A DNA stretch of 64,000 nucleotides from Umezawaea tangerina (GTDB taxonomy: Bacteria > Actinomycetota > Actinomycetes > Mycobacteriales > Pseudonocardiaceae). Location of the stretch: the NCBI RefSeq assembly GCF_003002815.1, contig NZ_PVTF01000005.1:496001-560000 (forward strand), in the 5' to 3' direction. The translations under genes were made by a program, and so were the position numbers. The notes under the pieces were generated by a model. That model was not told the DNA's origin, made no database searches, and saw nothing but the letters and a program-made list of their open reading frames with translations. Below, one piece after another: positions 18,567 to 27,269 of this stretch (positions within the stretch are counted from its first letter, which is position 1; each line of letters opens with the position of its first letter).

Positions 18567-19568
18567 GTGAACCGTGAACCGGGGAAGACCGCACCCACCG
18601 CGACCGTCCCACTCGATGCCGAACTCCAGGTCGCCTACGACGCCTTCATGGTGGAGGAGCCGGAGTTGAAGCGGATGAGCCTCGAGATGCTGCCGGGGAT
18701 CCGCGCGGAGGTCGACGCCGCGGTGGCCATGCTCGACGACCTCGACCGCGGCGGCCGCTTCACCGTCTCCCAACCCTCGGTACCCGGTCCGGAGGGCGAC
18801 CCCGAGATCCCGCTGCTGATCTGCACACCCGCCGGTGCGCCCGCGTCACGGCCGGCGCTCTACTACCTGCACGGCGGCGGGTTCTTCTGCAACGACCACC
18901 GCACCGGGCTCGACCAGGTCCTCGACACGGCCGAGCGGATCGGAGCCACCCTGATCTCGATCGGCTACCGGCTCGCGCCCGAACACCCCTATCCCGCCCA
19001 GATCGACGACGCCTACGCCGGCCTGCTGTGGGTCGCCGAGCACGCGGACGAACTCGGCATCGACCCGGAGCGCATCGTCGTCACCGGCCCCAGCGCCGGC
19101 GGCGGTCTGAGCGCCGCGCTCGCCCTGACCGTGCGCGACAAGGGCGGCCCTCGCCTGCTCGGCCAACTGCTGATGGCTCCCATGCTCGACGACCGCAACG
19201 ACAGCGCCTCGGCCATGCAGATGGACGGGATCGAGTTCTGGAACCGCAGCTACAACCTGTTCGGCTGGAACTCGCTGCTGGGTGCCCTCCAGGACGGACC
19301 CGACGTACCGCAGTACGCCGCGCCCGCACGCGCCACCGACCTGGCCGGTTTGCCGCCCGCGTTCCTCGACGTCGGCTCCGCGGAGTGCCTGCGTGACGAG
19401 GTCGTCGACTACGCGGGCCGGATCTGGCAGGCGGGCGGCAAGGCCGAACTGCACGTGTGGCCCGGCGGATTCCACGCCTTCGACCGGGAGGTCCCCGACG
19501 CGCGGATCAGCAAGGCCGCCATCGCGGCGCGCCGCGACTGGCTGGAGCGCCTCCTCGCCACCGACTGA
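18567..19568 (+). CDS. Alpha/beta-hydrolase, HSL-family esterase
   Basis: A 333-residue esterase/acetylhydrolase of the hormone-sensitive-lipase family: oxyanion motif YLHGGGFFCNDH, SIGYRLAPEHPYPAQIDD, nucleophile elbow GPSAGGG (normally GDSAGG; Asp is replaced by Pro), acidic residue around FLDVGSAECLRDE, and His in WPGGFHAFD. It hydrolyses small esters; the natural substrate is unknown. The start is GTG 18567. A strong hairpin follows at 19681. Confidence 0.9.
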   Translation: MNREPGKTAPTATVPLDAELQVAYDAFMVEEPELKRMSLEMLPGIRAEVDAAVAMLDDLDRGGRFTVSQPSVPGPEGDPEIPLLICTPAGAPASRPALYYLHGGGFFCNDHRTGLDQVLDTAERIGATLISIGYRLAPEHPYPAQIDDAYAGLLWVAEHADELGIDPERIVVTGPSAGGGLSAALALTVRDKGGPRLLGQLLMAPMLDDRNDSASAMQMDGIEFWNRSYNLFGWNSLLGALQDGPDVPQYAAPARATDLAGLPPAFLDVGSAECLRDEVVDYAGRIWQAGGKAELHVWPGGFHAFDREVPDARISKAAIAARRDWLERLLATD

Positions 19569-19680
19569 CGATCCCGTTCGACAGCAATCGGTGGCGGGAT
19601 GTGCGGCGTGGTCGACCTCGTCCCGGTCGACTCTGCCGCCGCCCGCACCACCTCGCGATGTCCTGCCCGGCATGCCGGCT

Positions 19681-19714
19681 GACGCCACCCGAATGAAGCC
19701 ATTCAGGTGGCGTC
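19681..19714. terminator. Hairpin terminator between convergent genes
   Basis: GACGCCACC (19681-19689) pairs exactly with GGTGGCGTC (19706-19714), and inside it GAATG (19691-19695) pairs with CATTC (19700-19704) around a 4-nt loop. That makes a 15-position stem with one mismatch. It lies in the gap between a plus-strand esterase gene and a minus-strand VOC gene, so it probably terminates both. Confidence 0.7.
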
Positions 19715-19769
19715 GGACGTGATGAGCACCTCCGGCCTTCGACGCCCGGACCCACCTGGCGGATGACGC

Positions 19770-20201
19770 TCAGTTCGGCCTGCCCGCAGCCCAAGTGCCA
19801 GGCGCCATGAGTTCGATGATGTTGCCGAGGTTGTCGGTGATGAAGGCGATCCGCTGCTTGATGTCGTCGATCTCCATAGGACCGCCGATCAGCCGCACAC
19901 CGAGGCCGTCCAGTTCGGCGACGGCCACGTCCAGGTCGGCGACCGCGAGGCAGAAGTGGTGCAGGCGAGAAGGGTCCATGCTGGTGAGAACGTTGTCGGT
20001 CGGTTTCTGGCCGGTGGCCGCGCCTGCCAGCAGTTCGATCTTGACGTCGCCGTTGACCAGGTACACGAACGTGGTGCCGTGGGAGTCGAAGCGCCGATCG
20101 ACGGTGAACCCGAGCTTGCTCGAATACCATTCGATGGTGTCGACAAGCCGATCCGGGGTGACGGTGATGCCGAGGTGATCGTGTGAGAAGGCAATGGTCA
20201 T
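19770..20201 (-). CDS. VOC/glyoxalase-family protein
   Basis: A 143-residue single-domain VOC protein: DHLGITVTPDRLVDTIEWYS, LGFTVDRRFDSHGTTFVYLV, LHHFCLAVADLDVAVAELD and DNLGNIIELMAP. The paired beta-alpha-beta modules supply metal ligands (His in DHLG and LHHF, Glu in IIELM). It may act as a lyase, isomerase, dioxygenase or antibiotic-binding protein; I cannot say which. The start is ATG 20201. The box at 20250-20271, found upstream of three transcription units here, ends 48 bp before this start. Confidence 0.87.
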   Translation of the reverse strand: MTIAFSHDHLGITVTPDRLVDTIEWYSSKLGFTVDRRFDSHGTTFVYLVNGDVKIELLAGAATGQKPTDNVLTSMDPSRLHHFCLAVADLDVAVAELDGLGVRLIGGPMEIDDIKQRIAFITDNLGNIIELMAPGTWAAGRPN

Positions 20202-20249
20202 GAAGTCAATCTCGCGCGGGACGGCCCACCTCGCCAGGGACGGATCCAC

Positions 20250-20271
20250 CGTAGGAAAACCGCTACCACCC
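20250..20271 (-). promoter_or_regulatory. GGTGGTA-N9-CYACSG box, copy A
   Basis: Read on the minus strand it is GGTGGTA, nine bases, CTACGG. The same 22-bp architecture occurs at 21902-21923 (minus) and 25844-25865 (plus), always oriented toward the downstream gene. It sits beside an XRE/MmyB regulator relic, so it is a candidate MmyB-type operator/promoter. Confidence 0.6.
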
Positions 20272-20325
20272 TTGACCTCCGCGCAGGAGTCAGAGTCGAA
20301 CCATGACCGCCGACGAGACGACGCT

Positions 20326-20757
20326 GGGTGCGACCACCTGTACCGACTGGCCGGCCTCGGCGCGCCCGCCGACGGGGAGATCTCCGATCACCTCCCGCCC
20401 GGTCTGAGCCGCCTGCTCCTCCGGCTGGGAGACGCCGCCGTGCCCGTGTCCGACCTGCGCCGTGCGACGGGGCGGTTCCCGGACAGCAGGCGGCTCACCA
20501 CCCTGATCCGGAAGCTCACCAAGGGCAACGAGCGGTTCGCCGAACTGTGGGCGTCCGGTGCGGTCGGCGCGCACCGCGAAGACCGCAAGATCGTCGAGCA
20601 CCCGGCAACCGGTCCGATCGTGGTGGACTGCGACGTCATCATCGACGGTGACGCGGAACGGAAGATCGTCGCCTTGACGGCGACACCGGACAGCGAGGAC
20701 GAGACCAAGTTCCGGCTCGCGATCCTGTCCGGTGTCACCGCCCCGCGTCGAGCATGA
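20326..20757 (+). pseudogene. XRE/MmyB-type regulator remnant
   Basis: The plus-strand frame gives DHLYRLAGLGAPADGEISDH, RLLLRLGDAAVPVSDLRRAT, then directly RRLTTLIRKLTKGNERFAEL and IVVDCDVIIDGDAERKIVAL, TATPDSEDETK. The first block is the linker after the HTH of MmyB-LBD regulators, and the last blocks are the C-terminus of the ligand-binding domain. The HTH and about 85 residues of the middle domain (the NPLW region present in the intact paralogue at 24972) are missing. Confidence 0.75.
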
Positions 20758-20771
20758 CCAGCCGGGCGAGC

Positions 20772-21821
20772 TCAGTCCTCCTGTTGCAGGAGCCGGAGGA
20801 CGTCCTGAACGCTCTCCCAGATCATGTCCCCCTGCTCCCACGGGGCGGCGTGCTTCCCCGTGCACCGGTTACCCTCGACGACACGAAGACCGTCCACTTC
20901 GGACAGTTTTGCCGTGAGCAGTTCGCGCTGGCGCGTTGGCACCAGTTGGTCCTCGGCGCTCTGCTCCAGCACGACCAAACGGGGTGCGTTGCCTTCGCGG
21001 ACCTGTTCGGCGACTTCCGCCGGGTCGAAGCGTGCCGGACTCGCCGCGGGCCAGGCGCGCTGGTCCGCTCCGAACGCGTTGGACAGGAACATCTCGTAGT
21101 CGTCGCGGAGGTGCGCGTGCGACTCGCCGAGCCCGGTCGCGGTCACCAGTTCGGGAAGGTCGTACAGACCGTTGAGCCCGATCAGCGCGGCCGGGATCGG
21201 CGCTGCGGGCAGGTGGTCGAGCCCGTAGTGCCGCGGCGGTCGCAGAATGGACTGGAACGACAGGCAGGCACCGCAACTGTGGCCCGAGAGGACGTACGAA
21301 CCGTCGGTCAGGCCGAACGACCGCAGCAGTGCCAGACCGTGCAGGAAATCGCTCACGTGCTGGGGGTGCACGGCCTCGCGGGACGGGTCGGTGTGGTTGT
21401 CCTTGATCGGGTCGTAGGGCAACGCGGGATGGGTGGGAAACCGCGAGAGGGTGTAGTTGAGCGACGCGATCGCGGCGATCGGGGCTGACCGGCCGGTCCC
21501 GGAGAACGCGTGCGCGACGGTGGGTTCGATCGACCGGGCGGTCAGCCGGGGATCACGCCACGCACCGCCGTGGACGTGCACCTGGATCCGCGGACGACCT
21601 GGTTCGACGCCCGGCAGCGACTCGGCCGGAGTGCCGACTAGCGCTGACGTCTCCGGTGTCCACGGCAGGTACACGCTCAGGTTCTGAAACCGGTTCGCGT
21701 CGGTGATGTAGGGGATGTCCTCGGCGGTCACCACGGGCACGGGATCGGCGAGCCGCGGGCTGGTGACCGCCGAGAGCCGCCATTCCACGGTCCTGGTTCC
21801 TCGCTGTTCGGTGTCCGACAT
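20772..21821 (-). CDS. Alpha/beta-hydrolase, kynurenine-formamidase-like
   Basis: A 349-residue hydrolase. QVHVHGGAWRDPRLTARSIE is the HGGxW oxyanion motif, SYVLSGHSCGACLSFQSIL the nucleophile elbow (Ser in GHSCG), and the C-terminal GKHAAPWEQGDMIWESV holds the likely catalytic His. The layout matches BNA7-like arylformamidases/carboxylesterases of fungi and actinomycetes. Whether it deformylates N-formylkynurenine is not shown; no other tryptophan-degradation gene is nearby. The box at 21902-21923 lies 80 bp upstream. Confidence 0.82.
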   Translation of the reverse strand: MSDTEQRGTRTVEWRLSAVTSPRLADPVPVVTAEDIPYITDANRFQNLSVYLPWTPETSALVGTPAESLPGVEPGRPRIQVHVHGGAWRDPRLTARSIEPTVAHAFSGTGRSAPIAAIASLNYTLSRFPTHPALPYDPIKDNHTDPSREAVHPQHVSDFLHGLALLRSFGLTDGSYVLSGHSCGACLSFQSILRPPRHYGLDHLPAAPIPAALIGLNGLYDLPELVTATGLGESHAHLRDDYEMFLSNAFGADQRAWPAASPARFDPAEVAEQVREGNAPRLVVLEQSAEDQLVPTRQRELLTAKLSEVDGLRVVEGNRCTGKHAAPWEQGDMIWESVQDVLRLLQQED

Positions 21822-21901
21822 GGACTCGACCTCCAGTGGCAGGTGATTCGACCATCCTGATCGTTCGCCCGTTGCCCGATGTCAACCAGAGAAGCCGCGA
21901 C

Positions 21902-21923
21902 GGTAGGAAGACTGCTACCACCC
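21902..21923 (-). promoter_or_regulatory. GGTGGTA-N9-CYACSG box, copy B
   Basis: On the minus strand: GGTGGTA, nine bases, CTACCG, directed at the formamidase-like hydrolase gene. It matches copy A at 19 of 22 positions and contains the inverted repeat GGTAG-N8-CTACC. Confidence 0.6.
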
Positions 21924-21971
21924 AGGGCCCGCCGCGAGGAGCCAGCCGGTGCCTACGAGCGCTACGGACGA

Positions 21972-22181
21972 TCAGCCGTGTGCGCGCGACGACCGCCAGG
22001 CGGCCAGGACCTCCTCGACGACCCCGAGGAGTTCGTCCACCTCCGCCTCGCCTGCCACCTGGACCGCCAGACCAAAGGAGAGCGTCATGACATAACGGGC
22101 CAGACGCGCGGAGTCGGCACCCTTCGTCAGATCGCCCTCCGCGAGTGCGCGCCGACCGAATAGGACCCCCAGGCCTTCGCT
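21972..22181 (-). pseudogene. TetR-family regulator remnant (C-terminal end)
   Basis: The minus-strand frame reads GLGVLFGRRALAEGDL, LARYVMTLSFGLAVQVAGEA and VDELLGVVEEVLAAW. This is the typical last helices of TetR regulators of the AcrR/YcdC-like group. The DNA-binding N-terminus is gone; the preceding sequence is unrelated. Confidence 0.6.
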
Positions 22182-22307
22182 GCATATCTGTACCGATCGG
22201 CAAATATTCACGTCGACGCCACCCGTCGATCCAGCGCGATGCGGAAGCTTGTCGGGCCAGGTGACCTTGATTCGTGGCGGACCCGAACGATGGCCCTCGC
22301 GCGAGCA

Positions 22308-23150
22308 CTACCAGGGCAGCGGTGTGGCGAATTCCGGTGAGCGGTTCTCGATCTGCGCCTTGAGGGCCTCGACGAGGTCCGGTCCGAAGAAGCTCAGTGC
22401 CTCGAATCCGAGCGACGCTTCGAAGGCGGGGGTCGCGGTCCGGAGCCAGTGGTTGAGCGAGCGCTTCGTCCAGCGCAGGGCGTGCTGCGGACCGGCCGCC
22501 ATCCGGTGGGCGATGCCGAGCGCGGTGTCGAGTACGTCACCGGCCGGTACGGCGGCGCTTACCAGCCCTATGCGCTCGGCCACCTCGCCGGTGAGGTCCT
22601 CCGAGGCGAGCAGGTGGTACTTGGCCTTCGCCATGCCGCAGAGCAGGGGCCAGATCATCACCGAGTGATCACCCGCGGCGATTCCCTGGAGGAGGTGTCC
22701 GTCGATCAGGCGCGCGTCCGTCGCGGCGACGCTGACGTCCGCGAGCAGGGCGACCGCGAGCCCGGACCCCATGGCCTCCCCGTTGATCGCGGACACGATC
22801 GGCTTGTCGCAGTTGACGATGCCGTGCACGTTCGCGAGACCTTCGCGGATGAGGTTCACGGTATTGGCGTAACTACCGGGGTTCTCGAGCATCTCCTCGA
22901 TGCCGTCGGTGCCTTCGACGGTCCAGAACTTGTCCCCTCTGCCGGTGATGACCGCGACGCGGAGTTCGGGGTCGTCGGCGAAATCGCGCCAGACGTGACT
23001 GATCTCCGTGTGTCGCCGGGTGAGCGTGGGGGCGGGGAACCCGTCGGGTTCGGCGATCGTGACGAGCAGGACCCCGCCGTCGCGCCGGTCGAGCGTGAGC
23101 GTCTGGTACTTGCCCCAGTCGATGCGGGGACGCAAGTCGTCGATGGACAT
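22308..23150 (-). CDS. Enoyl-CoA hydratase/isomerase family protein
   Basis: A 280-residue crotonase-fold protein: DGGVLLVTIAEPDGFPAPTL, VAVITGRGDKFW, KPIVSAINGEAMGSGLAVAL (oxyanion-hole loop) and DARLIDGHLLQGIAAGDHSV. The second acidic catalytic residue of true hydratases (ExxxP in a GLxPEMG-like loop) is not obvious; QGIAAGDHS stands there. It may therefore be an isomerase, decarboxylase or hydrolase of the superfamily. ATG 23150 was chosen because the fold starts there; the frame stays open upstream without family similarity. Confidence 0.88.
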   Translation of the reverse strand: MSIDDLRPRIDWGKYQTLTLDRRDGGVLLVTIAEPDGFPAPTLTRRHTEISHVWRDFADDPELRVAVITGRGDKFWTVEGTDGIEEMLENPGSYANTVNLIREGLANVHGIVNCDKPIVSAINGEAMGSGLAVALLADVSVAATDARLIDGHLLQGIAAGDHSVMIWPLLCGMAKAKYHLLASEDLTGEVAERIGLVSAAVPAGDVLDTALGIAHRMAAGPQHALRWTKRSLNHWLRTATPAFEASLGFEALSFFGPDLVEALKAQIENRSPEFATPLPW

Positions 23151-23214
23151 GGATGCGCTTCTCTCGTCGTGTGGTGCTGGCGTCTGGTTGGGGACGTGCG
23201 GTCGGGAGCGCGGG

Positions 23215-24183
23215 TCAGTTCGGGCTGTGCTGGTGCGCCCGGTGGCGCGGTGACCAGATCTCCTCGGCGCGGACGCTGGCCTGCGGGGTGAAGTAGTCGC
23301 CGGTCGTGAGGTCCTCCAGCAACGTCGCGTGCTTCGGCTCCCACCCCAGGAGCGCACGGGTGTGCTCGCTGGAGACGGGTACGTCGAGCGAGAAGAACGT
23401 CGCCAGGAAGGGGTTCCCGAGGTGCTCGGAGGCCTGCTCCAGGCCCAACGAGACGGTGGGCACGTCGAGTGTCCGTGCGATCCGCTCGGCGATGCTCTTG
23501 ATCGTCACGGCGCTTTCGGCCGCGGCGTGCAGCACGCTTCCGGAGGGAGCCTTCTCCAGCGCCAACCGGAAAAGGCCGGCGGCGTCCAACCGGTGTACGG
23601 CCGGCCACCGGTTGGTGCCCTCGCCGATGTAGGCCGAGACCCCTGCCCGGCGCGCGGCGGCGATGAGAGCCGGGATGAACCCGTAGTCGCCGGGGCCGTG
23701 CACGGTCGGCGCGAGTCGCACGACACTGGCGCGCACCCCCGAATCCGCGAGGCTCAGGCAGGCCTGCTCGCCGGCGATGCGAACGGCGACGACCGAATCG
23801 GGGTCCGGCGCCTCCTGCTCGGTGCTGACCCTGCCACCCCGCATCACCAACGTGCCCGAGGTGATGACCAACGGCTTGCCGGTCTCGACCAGGCCCTGGC
23901 CGAGCGCTTCGATCGCGCCGCGGTCGCGTCGGGCGAGAGCATCCGGATCGGCGTAGTCGCCGCCGTAGGCCATGTGCAGGACGCCATCGGCGGCTGCGGC
24001 GCCGTCACGCAGGATGTCGAGGTCGTCCAAGGAGCCGCGGCGCGGGGTGGCGCCCAGAGCCTCCAGCCGAGCGGCGGAGGCGTCCGAGCGCGCCAGACCG
24101 GTGACGGTGTGGCCGGCCGTGAGGAGTTCGGTGACGACGGCGGGGCCGGTCAGACCGGAACCACCGGTGACGAAGACGTGCAT
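23215..24183 (-). CDS. NAD-dependent epimerase/dehydratase family protein
   Basis: A 322-residue extended SDR: VFVTGGSGLTGPAVVTELLT (GxxGxxG cofactor motif), LARSDASAARLEALGA, GVLHMAYGGD, and C-terminal TRALLGWEPKHATLLEDL. The YxxxK Tyr position is not conserved (VRIAGEQACLSLA in its place), as in atypical SDRs that bind NAD(P) for ketone or imine reduction or as regulators. It is divergent from a TetR gene across a palindrome array and so is the probable target of that repressor. Confidence 0.87.
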   Translation of the reverse strand: MHVFVTGGSGLTGPAVVTELLTAGHTVTGLARSDASAARLEALGATPRRGSLDDLDILRDGAAAADGVLHMAYGGDYADPDALARRDRGAIEALGQGLVETGKPLVITSGTLVMRGGRVSTEQEAPDPDSVVAVRIAGEQACLSLADSGVRASVVRLAPTVHGPGDYGFIPALIAAARRAGVSAYIGEGTNRWPAVHRLDAAGLFRLALEKAPSGSVLHAAAESAVTIKSIAERIARTLDVPTVSLGLEQASEHLGNPFLATFFSLDVPVSSEHTRALLGWEPKHATLLEDLTTGDYFTPQASVRAEEIWSPRHRAHQHSPN

Positions 24184-24197
24184 GGGATTCCTCCTTT

Positions 24198-24288
24198 AGC
24201 GCCAGTCACTGGCACTACCTAGCGCGAGTCACCGACACTACAGGTAACGCCAGTCACTGGCGCAATGTGACGCCAGCCACTGGCGCAA
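24198..24288. promoter_or_regulatory. Four-copy CGCCAGTCACTGGCG operator array
   Basis: The divergent promoter between the epimerase and tetR genes holds four palindromes with centres at 24207, 24230, 24255 and 24278 (spacing 23, 25 and 23 bp). Copies 3 (24248-24262) and 4 (24271-24285) are near-perfect CGCCAGYCACTGGCG. Copy 1 is perfect over 13 bp (24201-24213). Copy 2 (24223-24237) is degenerate. Two-turn spacing suits cooperative TetR dimer binding on one DNA face. Confidence 0.8.
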
Positions 24289-24305
24289 CGCGGTAGGCTC
24301 GGGGC

Positions 24306-24896
24306 ATGCCACGAAGCGGGATGGAGGCGCGCCGCCGCCTCCAGCAGGCGGCCTTGGAGCTGTTCCGGGAACGCGGATTCGACCAGACCACCACGGCGGA
24401 GATCGCCGCCCGCGCCGGCGTCAACGAGCGCACCTACTTCCGGCACTTCGCGGACAAGCGCGAGGTGCTCTTCGACGGCGAGGACGATCTGCGCGCGTCG
24501 CTGACGCGGGCCGTGGCCGAAGCGCCGGACGGTCTGCAACCGTTCGAGGTGCTGCTCCACGCCTTCCAGGAGACCGGCCGCGCCCTCGAGGCCAACCGCC
24601 CGTTCGCGGAGCCGCGCTTCGAAGTCATCGCCGCCACACCGGCGCTACGTGAACGCGAGTTGGCCAAGCACGCATCGCTCACCGATGTCGTGGCCGAGGC
24701 CCTGCGGCGGCGCGACGTCCCCGACCGACTGGCCGGGCTGGCGGCTCGGACAGGCTGGGCCACCTACCGCCAAGCGGTGCAAGCCTGGACCGAGGACCCC
24801 GAACAGGGCTTGGACGCACATCTTTCCCAGGCCTTCGACGATCTGCGCGGCCTCTCCACGACCACCCCACCGATGACGGCAGACCGCGAGACCTGA
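24306..24896 (+). CDS. TetR-family repressor
   Basis: A 196-residue regulator: RRRLQQAALELFRERGFDQT, TTAEIAARAGVNERTYFRHF and ADKREVLFDGE form the TetR helix-turn-helix. The C-terminal ligand domain has no recognised inducer signature. It diverges from the epimerase gene, and the palindrome array immediately upstream strongly suggests autoregulation and repression of that neighbour. Confidence 0.93.
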   Translation: MPRSGMEARRRLQQAALELFRERGFDQTTTAEIAARAGVNERTYFRHFADKREVLFDGEDDLRASLTRAVAEAPDGLQPFEVLLHAFQETGRALEANRPFAEPRFEVIAATPALRERELAKHASLTDVVAEALRRRDVPDRLAGLAARTGWATYRQAVQAWTEDPEQGLDAHLSQAFDDLRGLSTTTPPMTADRET

Positions 24897-24971
24897 CACG
24901 GCAGATCCTGCTTGTCGTCGATCCGGCGCCTGCTGTGCACGGAGCCTTCGCCCCACCGCACTGCAGTCTGG

Positions 24972-25811
24972 TCAGCTCTGCAGTTGTTGGAGGCCGATGA
25001 CGCGGAGCAGGTCGAGTTTCTGCTCGTCCTCGGAGCCAGGGGCGGCGGTCATCATCACGATCGTCTGGTCGCCGGGGCCGCCGGTGAAGGTGTCGCAGTC
25101 CACCACGATGTCGCCGACCTGTCCGGTGTGGACGGTCTTGCGGCTGGTGCGCAGCTCTCCGACCGTTCCGGCCTCCCAACGGCGGGCGAAGTCGGACGAG
25201 GCCTCGAGCAGGCGTTCGACCAGCCGCGGGATGTCCGGGTCGTCGGGGTATCGACCCGCGGCGGTGCGGATGTGGCCCACCAGGTCACGGGCGTAAGCCT
25301 CGTCGTCATCAGGGGTGTGCGTGATCCGCAGCGTCGGGTCGGTGAAATACCGCCACGCGACGTTGCGCTGCAGGCGAGTCTGACTGGAGGGATCACCGAA
25401 CATGGCCGCCCACAACGGGTTCCACAACACCAGCTCGTAGATCGCGGTGTGCACGGCGACGGCCACCGGCGCGTTGCGGAACCGGTCGACCATGCGCTGC
25501 GCGGTCGGCGTGACGTGCCGGGGCACATGCCCCGACGACGGCGAGGCCACCCCGGCGACGCGGAACAGGTGGTCGCGCTCGACCTCGTTCAACCGCAGCG
25601 CCCTGGCCAGCGAGGCCAGCAGCTGCGCAGAGGGGTGGGAAGCACGCCCCTGCTCCAGTCGGACGACGTAGTCCACGCTGACCCCGGCGAGCAGGGCGAG
25701 CTCCTCACGCCGCAGACCGGGCGCGCGCCGGTCCGACCCGGAGGGCAGTCCGACGTCCTCCGGGCGGACCCGGTCCCGCCACGCCCTCAGGATCCGCGCG
25801 AACTCGCTCAT
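24972..25811 (-). CDS. XRE-family regulator with MmyB ligand-binding domain
   Basis: A 279-residue protein. The N-terminal HTH (PGLRREELALLAGVSVDYVV, RLEQGRASHPS) is followed by the MmyB-like domain (YELVLWNPLWAAMFGD, RNVAWRYFTDP, GDIVVDCDTFTGGPGDQTIV, APGSEDEQKL). These regulators usually lie divergent to an oxidoreductase that they control, as here with the SDR at 25913. ATG 25811 is the start of the fold; the frame upstream is non-homologous. Confidence 0.92.
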   Translation of the reverse strand: MSEFARILRAWRDRVRPEDVGLPSGSDRRAPGLRREELALLAGVSVDYVVRLEQGRASHPSAQLLASLARALRLNEVERDHLFRVAGVASPSSGHVPRHVTPTAQRMVDRFRNAPVAVAVHTAIYELVLWNPLWAAMFGDPSSQTRLQRNVAWRYFTDPTLRITHTPDDDEAYARDLVGHIRTAAGRYPDDPDIPRLVERLLEASSDFARRWEAGTVGELRTSRKTVHTGQVGDIVVDCDTFTGGPGDQTIVMMTAAPGSEDEQKLDLLRVIGLQQLQS

Positions 25812-25843
25812 CCCGCCATGATGCCCCGCAACCGGGCGCGGCG

Positions 25844-25865
25844 GGTGGTACTGCCAGTCCCACCG
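25844..25865 (+). promoter_or_regulatory. GGTGGTA-N9-CYACSG box, copy C
   Basis: GGTGGTA, nine bases, CCACCG, 47 bp before the SDR start, the same distance and orientation as copy A before the VOC gene. It lies in the divergent region between the MmyB regulator and its presumed target. Confidence 0.6.
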
Positions 25866-25912
25866 TCCAACGGTGCCTGTCGGCCGGCCCGGCACGGGCG
25901 CAGGGTGAAGAC

Positions 25913-26593
25913 ATGACCACCACCCTGGTGACCGGGGCCAACAAGAGCCTCGGTCTGGAAACCGCCCGCCGCCTGATCGCCGCGGGCCACACCGTCCACG
26001 CCGGCATGCGAGACCTGGCCAACGCGGGCCCCGCCCAGGACCTCGGCGCGATCCCGGTCCAGCTCGACGTCACCGACTCCGACAGCGTCGACAAGGCCGT
26101 CGCCTCCCTGCCCGACCTCGACGTGCTCGTCAACAACGCCGCCGTCGTCGGCCCGTCCTGGGGCCTTGACGACCTCGACGTCGACGCGATGCGCATCGCG
26201 TTCGAGACCAACGTCTTCGGGATCGTCCGCCTCACCCAGGCCGCCCTGCCGCTGCTGCGGCGCTCGACCAACCCGGTGATCGTCAACGTCGCCTCCGGTC
26301 TGGGCTTCCCCCGCGCGATGCTGGACCCGGACGACGACTCCTTCTCCGGGCTCATGGTCCCCTACGCCAGTTCGAAGGCCGCCGTGATCGCGCTGACCGT
26401 GCAGTACGCCAAGAACCTGCCGGGAATGCGGATCAACGCCTCCGACCCCGGCTACACCGCCACCGACCTCAACGCCCACCAAGGCCACCAGACCGTCACC
26501 GAAGGCACGGACGCCACGGTCGCACTGGCTCTGCTCGGCCCGGACGGTCCCACCGGCGAATTCCACAACCGCCACGGCCGGCTCGCCTACTGA
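25913..26593 (+). CDS. SDR-family oxidoreductase
   Basis: A 226-residue short-chain dehydrogenase: TLVTGANKSLGLETARRLI (cofactor loop), LDVLVNNAAVVG, VNVASGLGF with the catalytic Ser, and YASSKAAVIAL with the catalytic Tyr and Lys. Complete and canonical. It diverges from the MmyB-type regulator and is followed 30 bp later by a SnoaL-like gene, probably in the same operon. Confidence 0.93.
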   Translation: MTTTLVTGANKSLGLETARRLIAAGHTVHAGMRDLANAGPAQDLGAIPVQLDVTDSDSVDKAVASLPDLDVLVNNAAVVGPSWGLDDLDVDAMRIAFETNVFGIVRLTQAALPLLRRSTNPVIVNVASGLGFPRAMLDPDDDSFSGLMVPYASSKAAVIALTVQYAKNLPGMRINASDPGYTATDLNAHQGHQTVTEGTDATVALALLGPDGPTGEFHNRHGRLAY

Positions 26594-26623
26594 AACCCAC
26601 CCCCGGAAGAGAGGGAGACTCCG

Positions 26624-27016
26624 ATGGCCGACAACGACCTGCGCGCCTGGTACCTGCGCTACGTCAACGCGCTCGACGCCCACGAGATCGACAGGATGGA
26701 CGAGTTCATCGCCGACGAGGTGCTCCTCAACGGTGAGCGGGGAACCCGCGACGACGTCATGGCCGACATGAGGAGCATCGTCGACGCCGTTCCGGACTTC
26801 CACTGGGAGGTGCAGGAACTGCTCTTCGACCGCGACCGCATCGCCGCGCGGGTGAGGAACACCGGCACCCCGACGAAGGAATGGCTCGGCGTCGCCCCGA
26901 CCGGCGCCTCGTTCGAGATCATCGAGTACGCCATCTACAAGGTCGCCAACGGCAAGTTCGTGCACATGACCAACCTGCACGACTCCGCCGAGGTGCGTCG
27001 ACAACTGACCACCTGA
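26624..27016 (+). CDS. SnoaL-like/ester cyclase family protein
   Basis: A 130-residue NTF2-fold protein of the SnoaL-like polyketide-cyclase/ester-cyclase family: [58 protein letters not shown] and [19 protein letters not shown]. No polyketide genes are nearby, so it is more likely a general stress or detoxification NTF2 protein. A GGAAGAGAGGGAG run just upstream of the ATG is a strong ribosome-binding site. Confidence 0.87.
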   Translation: MADNDLRAWYLRYVNALDAHEIDRMDEFIADEVLLNGERGTRDDVMADMRSIVDAVPDFHWEVQELLFDRDRIAARVRNTGTPTKEWLGVAPTGASFEIIEYAIYKVANGKFVHMTNLHDSAEVRRQLTT

Positions 27017-27269
27017 CCGACCAGGACGTCTGATCCGAGTTCTCGTCACATGTCGACATCGAGCACACCATTTCGCCGAACCTGGACATATGGCCCGATC
27101 AACCGGATCGCCCGTCGACTGATCGAGGAGCTCCACTCCCGCGGCGCGGAAGATCGATCTCTCCGACCTCGCCAACCGGTCTTGCCCGTCGATCCGTTGC
27201 GCGGCTTACCCGAACCCCGCCACCGGGCCTCCTTCACAGAAGGCCACATGCCCGGTCAAGCCTCGACCG

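Noticed and set aside
27046-27249. Small frames on both strands before the LAL gene
   Set aside because: No ribosome-binding site or protein-family pattern on either strand.
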